From assembly GCF_002412165.1 (NCBI RefSeq), contig NZ_NXIA01000006.1, positions 1-64,000 of the forward strand: DNA of 64,000 bases. The letters are read 5' to 3'. Shown in pieces: positions 34,949 to 42,028 of this stretch; position 1 is the stretch's first letter, and every line of letters begins with the position of its first letter. The notes beneath the pieces are model-generated. The model was not told where the DNA came from and searched no databases. It saw only the letters and a list, made by a program, of their open reading frames with translations. Both the position numbers and the translations under genes were made by a program. The DNA is from Curtobacterium sp. 'Ferrero' (GTDB lineage Bacteria > Actinomycetota > Actinomycetes > Actinomycetales > Microbacteriaceae).

Positions 34949-36193
34949 GTGTGGCCCAACCATGAGCGCGTCATCCCGCAGGCCTTCGCCGGCTCCGGGA
35001 CCAGCGTCGTGGCCGCACGCGCCCACTCCGTCGAACCGTCGGGCAGCGGCTACCTCTACGGCTACGAGGTCGACACCGTCGACCGAACCGGGCAACGCGC
35101 GACGGTCCTGACGTACGTGGACACCGGCGGCGCGCACGACCAGAACAGCGCGATCGTCACGGACCCCGCGACGGGGGAGCCGGTGTCGGTGTGGGCCTAC
35201 CCGAACGACCCCGGCCTGCCGGTGCTGCCGCAGGTCACCTACCGCGACGCCGTCGCCGAGCTCCTGACCACGCTCGGCATGCCCGTCACCGACCCGACGC
35301 TGACGGTCGCCGCCTACCGGCCCGGGAAGCGCGCGGTCGTGCGGGTCGATGCGCCCGAACGGACGCTGTTCCTCAAGATCGTGCGGCCGCACCGGGTCGC
35401 GCCGATCGTCCGCTCGCACGAGCAGTTCGTCGCGGCCGGGCTGCCGGTGCCGCGGGTGCTCTCGAGTCGCGGCGACGGCCTGCTCGTCCTGGAACGCGTC
35501 CGGGGCGTGCCCGCGGGCAGCCGGATCCTCGACATCGCCGACGACCCGCGGTTCGTGGCCTCGCTCGCGGCGCTGTCCGGACGCATCGCATCGGTCCCGA
35601 TGACGCAGCAGGCCCGAGCGGACGCCATGGACCACGCCGACTGGCACCGTCGGACGCTCGTCGCCGCGTTGCCCCAGGACGCCGAGGAGATCGACCGGCT
35701 GTACGACGCGATCGGCCGTCGCTCCATCGGCTGGACGTCCGGCACGAAGCAGGTCGTGCACGGCGACCTCCACCTCGAGCAGGTGTTCGTCGACGAGGAC
35801 GAGCCCTGGCGCATCTCCGGTCTCCTCGACATCGACACCGCCGGGTGGGGCTACCCGGTCCGCGACGTCGGCGCGGTCGTCGCACACCTCGTCGTCACCG
35901 GGCTGTGGCACCGGTCCCGCGGCGACGCGGAGCGCGGCGCGGCCGCGGAGCGGCTCGCCGACGCGATCGCTCGCGACTGGGTGGCGCGGAACCCGGGCGA
36001 GTCGGGCCGGATCGGTCCCGCGATCGGAGCGCAGCTCCTCGCGCACGCCGGCGGACAGGCCACCACCGGCTCCGCGACCGGCATCGCGACCGCCGAGCAG
36101 CTGCTCGCGGCGACGCGCGCGGCGCTCGCCGAGGCGACCCCCGTGGTGCCGTCCGACGGCGTCGTCCGACCGCGCTCCGCACCGCGCGTCTGA
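34949..36193 (+). CDS. APH-fold phosphotransferase
   Basis: A protein of about 414 residues of the aminoglycoside-phosphotransferase/maltokinase-like fold. The ATP-side N-lobe has GKRAVVRVD and LFLKIVRP (Lys for ATP). The catalytic loop is HGDLHLEQVFVDED near 271-284 and the metal site DIDTAGWG near 295. The substrate is unknown; resistance to an antibiotic is not implied, since many housekeeping kinases share this fold. Start choice is uncertain: GTG 34949 lies 7 nt after TTGACT, TTG 34937 and GTG 34904 are in frame. The sequence before VWPNHERVIPQAFAG shows no conserved pattern. Confidence 0.8.
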   Translation: MWPNHERVIPQAFAGSGTSVVAARAHSVEPSGSGYLYGYEVDTVDRTGQRATVLTYVDTGGAHDQNSAIVTDPATGEPVSVWAYPNDPGLPVLPQVTYRDAVAELLTTLGMPVTDPTLTVAAYRPGKRAVVRVDAPERTLFLKIVRPHRVAPIVRSHEQFVAAGLPVPRVLSSRGDGLLVLERVRGVPAGSRILDIADDPRFVASLAALSGRIASVPMTQQARADAMDHADWHRRTLVAALPQDAEEIDRLYDAIGRRSIGWTSGTKQVVHGDLHLEQVFVDEDEPWRISGLLDIDTAGWGYPVRDVGAVVAHLVVTGLWHRSRGDAERGAAAERLADAIARDWVARNPGESGRIGPAIGAQLLAHAGGQATTGSATGIATAEQLLAATRAALAEATPVVPSDGVVRPRSAPRV

Positions 36194-36215
36194 CGCGGAC
36201 CTGCCCGGCCGCGCC

Positions 36216-36256
36216 GCGCCTCCAGTCCGACAGGCGGCTGACCGGACGGGAGGCAC
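36216..36256. repeat. GGACGGGAGGCRC-family palindrome
   Basis: GCGCCTCCAGTCCG (36216-36229) and CGGACGGGAGGCAC (36243-36256) form imperfect inverted arms. It lies 22 bp after the kinase stop, the usual 3' position of this family, and may end that transcript. Confidence 0.65.
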
Positions 36257-36302
36257 GACGCGCGCGGACGACGCCGAGTCGCCTCCGTCGGTGGTGGGGG
36301 AG

Positions 36303-36645
36303 TAAACTGGGCATGCACGCACCGCGTGCCCGCGCGTCCCGTCGCATCCAGACAGGACCGGTCGTCCGCTTGGGCGACGCGGGGACCGGATCCGTGGTCG
36401 TCCCGAGGGGGCGTCACGTGCGTGTGACGGCGCCGGACCCGGCGCGGGCCGTCGCACGGTCGCAGGACTCGACCAGGCGCACCCGCGCGGACCGACCGTG
36501 GGGTGCTCCCGGAGTGCCCCGTGGCGGGGACCGGCGGACGGTGGGCCACGGTGGCCCGCGACGAGCCTGGCCCGCCCTGGGTCCGGCCGGAGACTTCCGC
36601 CGATCGGCGGCTCGCCCGTGACGAACGGGCGGAACAGGAGGAGCG
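36303..36645 (+). promoter_or_regulatory. Promoter and about 330-nt leader of the SNF2 gene
   Basis: TAAACT (36303-36308) is a strong -10, putting the transcript start near 36315. The next credible gene start is TTG 36646, so the leader is about 330 nt. A frame of 102 codons from ATG 36313 spans most of it, but the product is Arg/Pro-rich with no fold signature. Several GC-rich stems can be drawn (for instance GGGGACC with GGTCGTCCC near 36381-36408). No known riboswitch or small RNA is recognised. Confidence 0.45.
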
Positions 36646-38781
36646 TTGGCTCGATCAGGCACCCGGCGTGCTGCCGGCGGGACGCGGACCGCGTCGCGCC
36701 GCACCAGGCCGCTCGACAACGACGGCGTCATCCCCGTCCTCGCCCGCGCCGTGCGCGAGGTCGAGGCGGCGGCGCAGCGAGGGCCGCTCAAGGCCTCGAA
36801 CCGGTCGAAGTTCCAGGCGGTGGCCCTGCTCATGCGGGAGGAGCGTGCGCGCGTCAAGGCCGACGGCGAGCTCACCGACGCGCAGCGCGCCGAACAGCTG
36901 AAGCGGCTCGACGGCGTGGCGACCATCCTCGCGAAGACCGCGGCACGGGACACGAGCGTCATCCAGCTCCTGACCGAGGAAGCCTCGGTCAGCGAGGCCA
37001 CCCGCACCGTCAAGCGCGACATGATGATCGCCGGCGGCATGGAGCTGCAGCCGGAGGACCTCGTCATCGCGGCGGAGCCGTCGCCGACCGTCGAGACCCC
37101 GGTTCGCGCGGTCGTGCCGCAGGCCGTCGTGCAGCGACAGCTCGCGAACCCCTTCCTTCCGCCCGACTTCGCGTTGGCCGACCAGCCCGTGGCGCACCCG
37201 CGTCGGCTCGCGAACTGGGAGCTGTTCGGGCCGCTGTTCAAGTCGTTCGAGTACGGCGCGGGCGGGGGAGCGGCGTCGATGCCGCTGCCGGAGCCCTCGA
37301 CGCTGCACTCGAAGTCGGGCACGACGCTCATGAAGCACCAGGCGGAACTCGTCGCAGCCGCATCGCAGGGACACCGCACGTTCCTGCTCGCCGACGAGCC
37401 CGGCCTCGGCAAGACGGCGCAGTCGCTGCTCGCCGCCGACGCCGCGAACGCGTTCCCGCTGCTGGTGGTCGTGCCGAACGTCGTCAAGACGAACTGGAAG
37501 CGCGAGGCGGCACGGTGGATCCCGAACCGGACCGCGACCGTCATCCACGGTGACGGGGACGACCTCGACGGGTTCGCCGACGTCGTCATCGTGAACTACG
37601 AGATCCTCGACCGGCACGTCGGCTGGCTCGGGTCGTTCGGGTTCAAGGGCATGGTCGTCGACGAGGCGCACTTCATCAAGAACAAGGACTCGCAGCGGTC
37701 CCGGTTCGTGCTGCAGCTCGCCGAGAAGATCCGCTCGCGCGTGGCGGCGCCGCTGCTCATGGCGCTGACCGGCACGCCGCTCATCAACTCCGTCGAGGAC
37801 TTCCGCACCATCTGGGAGTTCCTCGGCTGGATCGACGACAAGAAGCCGCGTGCGAAGCTCATGAACGAGCTCGAGGACATCGGTCTCACCCCGGCCGACC
37901 CGGGCTTCTTCACCGAGGCGCGCAGGGCCGTCATCGACCTCGGCATCGTCCGGCGCCGCAAGGTCGACGTCGCGGCGGACATCCCCGCCCGGCGCATCGC
38001 CGACATCCCCGTCGAGCTCGACGGCGAAGAGGGCCGGTCGATCCGCGACGCCGAACGCGAGCTCACCGCGAAGCTCGTCCGCCGCTACCACCAGGCGCTC
38101 GACGCCCGCACCGGCCAGGACCCCGTGGTCGGCGTCGACCACAAGCTCGTCCGTCAGGTCGCGCGGTGGGAGCTCGAGGACCAGGACGCCTCGTCGACCG
38201 GTGAGAACGTGTTCTCGATGGTCCGGCGCATCGGCCGTGCCAAGGCCCAGCTCGCGGCGGACTACGCGGCGCAGCTCGCGTCGAACGTCGGCAAGGTGGT
38301 GTTCTTCGCGAAGCACCTCGACGTCATGGACCAGGCGGAGGAGGTCTTCGCCCGCCGCGGTCTGCGCACCGCGACGATCCGCGGCGACCAGACCCCGACG
38401 CAGCGCACGGCCGAGATCGACTCGTTCGTGAACGACCCCGACGTCGCCGTCATCGTCTGCTCGCTCACCGCAGCGGGCGTCGGCCTCAACCTGCAGGTCG
38501 CGTCGAACGTCGTGCTCGCGGAGCTGTCCTGGACGAGTGCGGAGCAGACGCAGGCGATCGACCGCGTGCACCGTATCGGGCAGGAGGAACCGGTCACGGC
38601 GTGGCGCATCATCGCGGCACAGACGATCGACACCAAGATCGCGGACCTCATCGACTCGAAGGCCTCGTTGGCCGCCCGGGCGCTCGACGGCTCCGACGAG
38701 GAGATCGTCGACTCCGGCGACATCCAGCTCGACGCGATGGCGGCGCTGCTCACCGAGGCGCTGGAGCGGGGCGCGCGGTAG
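36646..38781 (+). CDS. SNF2/Rad54-family DEAD-like ATPase
   Basis: A 711-residue double-stranded-DNA translocase-type ATPase. An N-terminal basic and helical region (1-220) is followed by helicase motifs: Walker A DEPGLGKTAQS near 253, Walker B VVDEAHFIKN near 341, motif III ALTGTPLINS, and the C-lobe with VIVCSLTAAGVGLNLQ and QAIDRVHRIGQ near 634. These are the SNF2 arrangement. Its cellular role is unknown; such single proteins act in repair or in phage defence, and neither is shown here. The TTG start is supported by AGGAGG just upstream. The 3' end is closed by a 13-bp hairpin. Confidence 0.92.
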   Translation: MARSGTRRAAGGTRTASRRTRPLDNDGVIPVLARAVREVEAAAQRGPLKASNRSKFQAVALLMREERARVKADGELTDAQRAEQLKRLDGVATILAKTAARDTSVIQLLTEEASVSEATRTVKRDMMIAGGMELQPEDLVIAAEPSPTVETPVRAVVPQAVVQRQLANPFLPPDFALADQPVAHPRRLANWELFGPLFKSFEYGAGGGAASMPLPEPSTLHSKSGTTLMKHQAELVAAASQGHRTFLLADEPGLGKTAQSLLAADAANAFPLLVVVPNVVKTNWKREAARWIPNRTATVIHGDGDDLDGFADVVIVNYEILDRHVGWLGSFGFKGMVVDEAHFIKNKDSQRSRFVLQLAEKIRSRVAAPLLMALTGTPLINSVEDFRTIWEFLGWIDDKKPRAKLMNELEDIGLTPADPGFFTEARRAVIDLGIVRRRKVDVAADIPARRIADIPVELDGEEGRSIRDAERELTAKLVRRYHQALDARTGQDPVVGVDHKLVRQVARWELEDQDASSTGENVFSMVRRIGRAKAQLAADYAAQLASNVGKVVFFAKHLDVMDQAEEVFARRGLRTATIRGDQTPTQRTAEIDSFVNDPDVAVIVCSLTAAGVGLNLQVASNVVLAELSWTSAEQTQAIDRVHRIGQEEPVTAWRIIAAQTIDTKIADLIDSKASLAARALDGSDEEIVDSGDIQLDAMAALLTEALERGAR

Positions 38782-38840
38782 CGCTGCGCCGCGGCGTGGC
38801 GCGGCACCGCGTCGCGAGCTGCGGTTCGCGCCCCACGACC

Positions 38841-38874
38841 AACAACGCGCCCCGTCCACATGGGGCGCGTTGTT
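38841..38874. terminator. Bidirectional 13-bp hairpin terminator
   Basis: AACAACGCGCCCC (38841-38853) pairs perfectly with GGGGCGCGTTGTT (38862-38874). It sits between the convergent SNF2 and mycoredoxin genes and would serve both; AA/TT at the stem base gives short T-stretches each way. Confidence 0.8.
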
Positions 38875-38908
38875 CGTCACGGGGCGCGATGCTCTCGCAC
38901 GGGAGCGG

Positions 38909-39181
38909 TCAGACGCGTGACTGCACCTCGGCAAGCGAGGGGTTCGTGGCGGTGCTGCCGTCCGGGAACACGAGCGTCGGGACGGTCTGGTTGCCGCCGT
39001 TGACCTCGGCGACGAGCTCGGCCGTCCCCGGGGTCTGCTCGATGTCGACCTCGCGGAAGGGCACGCCGGCCTTCGTCATCTGGTTCTTCAGGCGGGCGCA
39101 GTAGCCGCACCAGCTCGTCGTGAACATCGTGACGCCGCCGGCCTCGGGCACGAACGCGTCGCGGGTGATCGTCTCGCTCAT
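38909..39181 (-). CDS. Mycoredoxin (glutaredoxin-like protein)
   Basis: A 90-residue thiol-disulfide protein that reduces mycothiol mixed disulfides. CGYC at 25-28 (MFTTSWCGYCARL), TVPTLVFPDGS with the cis-proline, and NPSLAEVQ match Mrx1-type proteins of actinobacteria, which use mycothiol instead of glutathione. TACCCT ends 7 nt before the ATG, so the mRNA is probably leaderless and the longer upstream frame is not used. It is divergent from the PadR gene, 89 bp apart. Confidence 0.92.
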   Translation of the reverse strand: MSETITRDAFVPEAGGVTMFTTSWCGYCARLKNQMTKAGVPFREVDIEQTPGTAELVAEVNGGNQTVPTLVFPDGSTATNPSLAEVQSRV

Positions 39182-39187
39182 GTGCTC

Positions 39188-39193
39188 AGGGTA
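39188..39193 (-). promoter_or_regulatory. -10 of a leaderless mycoredoxin mRNA
   Basis: TACCCT on the minus strand, last base 7 nt before the ATG at 39181. Confidence 0.6.
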
Positions 39194-39220
39194 ACCCGAC
39201 GGTCTGGATGCGAGCACCCG

Positions 39221-39264
39221 CTTGTCCTACATAGGTTGACGTGCTTGTTCTACATAGGTAGGTT
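39221..39264 (+). promoter_or_regulatory. padR promoter flanked by a duplicated operator
   Basis: CTTGTCCTACATAGGT (39221-39236) and CTTGTTCTACATAGGT (39244-39259) are direct copies 23 bp apart. TTGACG (39236-39241), 17 bp and TAGGTT (39259-39264) form the promoter, so copy 1 abuts the -35 and copy 2 fills the spacer and touches the -10. The -10 ends 7 nt before the ATG at 39271. Each copy contains the small palindrome CTACATAG. Confidence 0.75.
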
Positions 39265-39270
39265 CTGACC

Positions 39271-39609
39271 ATGGAACCGATCAAGCGCGTGACCGCCCCC
39301 ACGCTCGACGTGCTCGCGGCACTGCTCGCCGCGGACGGCCCCACCTGGGGACTGCTCGTCATCAAGGCGACCGGGCGGCAGGCCGGCACCGTGTACCCGA
39401 TCCTGGAGCGGCTCGAACAGCTCGGCTGGATCCGGTCGAGTTGGGACGACGACGCGGAACGATCCGGTCCACGCCGTCGGCTCTACGAGTTCACCGGGGA
39501 CGGTGCGGTCGCAGCGCGCGGCCTCGTCGACGACCGGGACGACGCCGCGCGCGCTGCCGCCCGTACGACGGGGGCCGCCCGTCCGACCAACCGGCCGGTG
39601 ACCTCGTGA
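39271..39609 (+). CDS. PadR-family transcriptional regulator
   Basis: A 112-residue winged-helix repressor. LDVLAALLAADGPTWGLLVIKATGRQAGTVYPILERLEQLGWI is read here as helices 2-3 and the wing, with the GTVYPILERLE recognition helix that defines PadR. It ends RRLYEFTGDGAVAARGL and lacks a large effector domain. The duplicated site over its own promoter suggests autorepression. The stop overlaps the next gene as GTGA, and that one overlaps the CYTH-CHAD gene, so it heads a three-gene operon. Confidence 0.92.
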   Translation: MEPIKRVTAPTLDVLAALLAADGPTWGLLVIKATGRQAGTVYPILERLEQLGWIRSSWDDDAERSGPRRRLYEFTGDGAVAARGLVDDRDDAARAAARTTGAARPTNRPVTS

Positions 39610-40445
39610 GCGCCCTCGACCGCCTGCTCGTGTCCGCCGCGGTCGCCGTGTTGCCCGCTGCCCACCGTGCCACGCGCCGGGAGCAGTGGGCCGCGGACGT
39701 CCAGGGCGCCGCCGAACTCGACCTCTCGCCGACCGCGCTCGCGTTCGGCGCACTCACCACGGCGCTGCTCCACCGACGCGTCGGCCACCGATCCACCTGG
39801 GGGAACACCATGACCACCGCTCCGTCGTCCGTCCGCCGGACGCCGCACACGATCCCGACCATCCCGGTGCTGCTCGGCGTCGCCGTCACCGCCTTCCTGC
39901 TCGGCTGCGGCCTGCTCGGACTCCTGCAGCGCTACAACGGCCTCATGGGAGCGATGCCGGTGTTCCTGCTCGACGCGGTCGCGGTCACGGTGCTGCCGGC
40001 GCTCGTCGTCGGCGTCTCCGTCCTGCTCGTGACCGGAGCGCCGCTGCGCCGTCGGGCGATCGGCGCGCTCGTCGTGCTCGCCGTGGGGACGGTCTGGTTC
40101 GCCGTCACGACGGGGTGGTTCAACCCGCCGGTCCATGCCGCGGTGTGGCCGGGCACGGTGGCCTCGGCGTGGCTCGCCGTGTGGCTCGTCGTGCTCCGCC
40201 GTCCCGGGTGGACCTGGTCGCTCCTGCTGCTGCCGATCGTCGCGTCGGTCCTGGTGTTCCCCCTCGGGAGCAGCCTGTGGGGAGCGGGCCTGTCCTACTC
40301 GGTCGCGGCCGCCCTCGGCACCGCGGTCCAGGTCGTGCCGTTCCTCGTCGCGATCATCGCCGCCGTCGTCGCCCGTCGCTTGTCCACAGATGTCCCCGAC
40401 CGGTTCGTGGAGCACGAGGAACCCCTGGTAGACAGGAGCGCGTGA
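39606..40445 (+). CDS. Six-segment membrane protein of a PadR operon
   Basis: A 279-residue protein with a soluble N-terminus of about 80 residues (RLLVSAAVAVLPAAHRATRREQWAADVQGAAE) and six hydrophobic segments from about 84 on. The N-terminal ARRxQWxADxxGA pattern recalls the permease-like partners that PadR genes often precede, but I cannot name the family. It overlaps both neighbours by four bases (GTGA), so translation is coupled. It could be a sensor or a target membrane protein of the PadR system. Confidence 0.8.
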   Translation: MSALDRLLVSAAVAVLPAAHRATRREQWAADVQGAAELDLSPTALAFGALTTALLHRRVGHRSTWGNTMTTAPSSVRRTPHTIPTIPVLLGVAVTAFLLGCGLLGLLQRYNGLMGAMPVFLLDAVAVTVLPALVVGVSVLLVTGAPLRRRAIGALVVLAVGTVWFAVTTGWFNPPVHAAVWPGTVASAWLAVWLVVLRRPGWTWSLLLLPIVASVLVFPLGSSLWGAGLSYSVAAALGTAVQVVPFLVAIIAAVVARRLSTDVPDRFVEHEEPLVDRSA

Positions 40446-41974
40446 GCGACACCCACCTCGAGATCGAGCGCACCTACGACCTGCCCGAGGGTGCCGCCCT
40501 CCCCGACCTGATCGGGGTCGGCGGGATCCTGCAGGCCGACCACCAGGAGCCGTTCGAGCTCGACGCCACCTACTGGGACACCGAGCGGTACGACCTGGTG
40601 GCGGCTCGCGTCACCGTGCGCCGGCGCACCGGGGGACACGACGCCGGCTGGCACATCAAGCGGGCCGCCTCCGACACGGTCCGGCACGAACAGCACTTCC
40701 CGCTCACCGAGGACCCCGACACCGTCCCGGACGAGGTCCTCGCGGCGCTGTTCGCCGAACGCCGCGGTCGCGGACTCCGTCCCGTCGTCCGGATCACCAC
40801 GACCCGGACCGTCACCCGGCTCCTGGACGAGGACGGCGACCAGGTCGCCGAGCTGGCCGACGACACCGTCCGGGCCCGGCGACTCGACGACGAGGCCCCG
40901 GAGACCCCGCGCTCGTGGCGTGAGGTCGAGGTCGAGTCCGCGGAGGGCGTCGACGAGCAGGTCGCCCACGAGCTGTTCGCGGCCCTCGACGGCCGCTTCG
41001 CCGACGCGGGTGGGACGCCCGCCGCGGTCTCGTCCAAGCTGGCACGTGGGCTGGCGGGTGCACCCGCACCGCGCCTCCAGACCGCACCGAAGCCCGACAA
41101 GGGCACCGCGGCCCGCGCGCTGACGAAGCGTCTCCGGAAGCTGCGCGCGTCCGTACTGGACCAGCAGGCGACCCTGCGCGCCGGCGACCCGACCGACCTG
41201 CGGGAGACCGCCGCCACCGCGCTCGGGGTCGCCGCGGTGTTCGGGCCGTACCGGGCCGCGTTCCCCGACACCGAGACGTTCGACCGCGCAGCCGACGCCG
41301 CCGAGGCCTTCGCCGACGTGACCGCGCGGGTGGCGCTCGCCGACCACCTGGTCGACCGCCTGCCGCGGGCGTCGACGCCGGCGCAGGACGCCCTGGTGGA
41401 CGCCATGACCCGCGAACGACTGCTCGCGGCGATGCGCGAGCGCCGGGCCGAGGCGCTGCGCGACCTCGTCGTCTTCCTGCACTCCGAGCCGTTCCTCGAG
41501 CTCCTCGACGCGCTCGACGACGCCGTCGAGCGGCCCGAGCCCACCCGCTGGGCGCTCCGCTCGCCGAAGCACGTCGCACAGGACGTCTCGGCGGTCGAGA
41601 AGCCCCGCGTCCGGGACCTCGTGCAGGACGCCGTCGGCGACGACGACCCGGAGGTGGCGCGGGCCGAGCTCGAGGCCGCCGAGCTCGCGGCGACCGAGCG
41701 GGCGTGGACGGCGACCCTCCGCGCCCGGATGGCGATGGACGTCCTCGGGGACGACGCGTTCCCGCACGCACTGTGGAAGCGGATCGGCAACGCGGCGGAG
41801 GTGTTGACCGAGCGGGTGCGGTCGCTGCACGCGCTCGAGCAGCTCCGGATCCACTCCGGCATCGCCGAGCGTGCCGACGAGGGCACGTTCGGGTACGGGG
41901 TGCTGGCCGGGGACCGCGTCCGGCTCGCCGAGCAGAGCTACGACGAGGCGGTGCACACCCTCAACCGGGTGTGA
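40442..41974 (+). CDS. CYTH and CHAD domain protein
   Basis: A 510-residue protein with an N-terminal CYTH tunnel domain (about 1-200) and a C-terminal CHAD helical domain (about 220-505). CYTH domains hydrolyse or bind triphosphates; CHAD domains bind polyphosphate granules. The CYTH signature E-x-E-x-K reads EIERT at 7-11, with Thr in place of Lys, while later acidic and basic tunnel residues (WREVEVESAEG) remain. CHAD shows repeated Arg/His helices (TRERLLAAMRERRAEALRD). The GTG start overlaps the upstream stop. A polyphosphate-linked role is an inference from CHAD family knowledge. Confidence 0.88.
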   Translation: MSDTHLEIERTYDLPEGAALPDLIGVGGILQADHQEPFELDATYWDTERYDLVAARVTVRRRTGGHDAGWHIKRAASDTVRHEQHFPLTEDPDTVPDEVLAALFAERRGRGLRPVVRITTTRTVTRLLDEDGDQVAELADDTVRARRLDDEAPETPRSWREVEVESAEGVDEQVAHELFAALDGRFADAGGTPAAVSSKLARGLAGAPAPRLQTAPKPDKGTAARALTKRLRKLRASVLDQQATLRAGDPTDLRETAATALGVAAVFGPYRAAFPDTETFDRAADAAEAFADVTARVALADHLVDRLPRASTPAQDALVDAMTRERLLAAMRERRAEALRDLVVFLHSEPFLELLDALDDAVERPEPTRWALRSPKHVAQDVSAVEKPRVRDLVQDAVGDDDPEVARAELEAAELAATERAWTATLRARMAMDVLGDDAFPHALWKRIGNAAEVLTERVRSLHALEQLRIHSGIAERADEGTFGYGVLAGDRVRLAEQSYDEAVHTLNRV

Positions 41975-42028
41975 CCGCGCCGCGCCGTGCCCGGCCGCGT
42001 GTGAACGGCAGGGCGCGGGCGGTGTGGC

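Noticed and set aside
34949..36193. Aminoglycoside resistance gene
   Set aside because: Only the general APH kinase fold is visible; no resistance-specific signature and no mobile context.
36313..36621. 102-codon frame just after the TAAACT -10 as a gene
   Set aside because: Product is Arg/Pro/Gly-rich without a fold pattern; kept only as a possible leader peptide.
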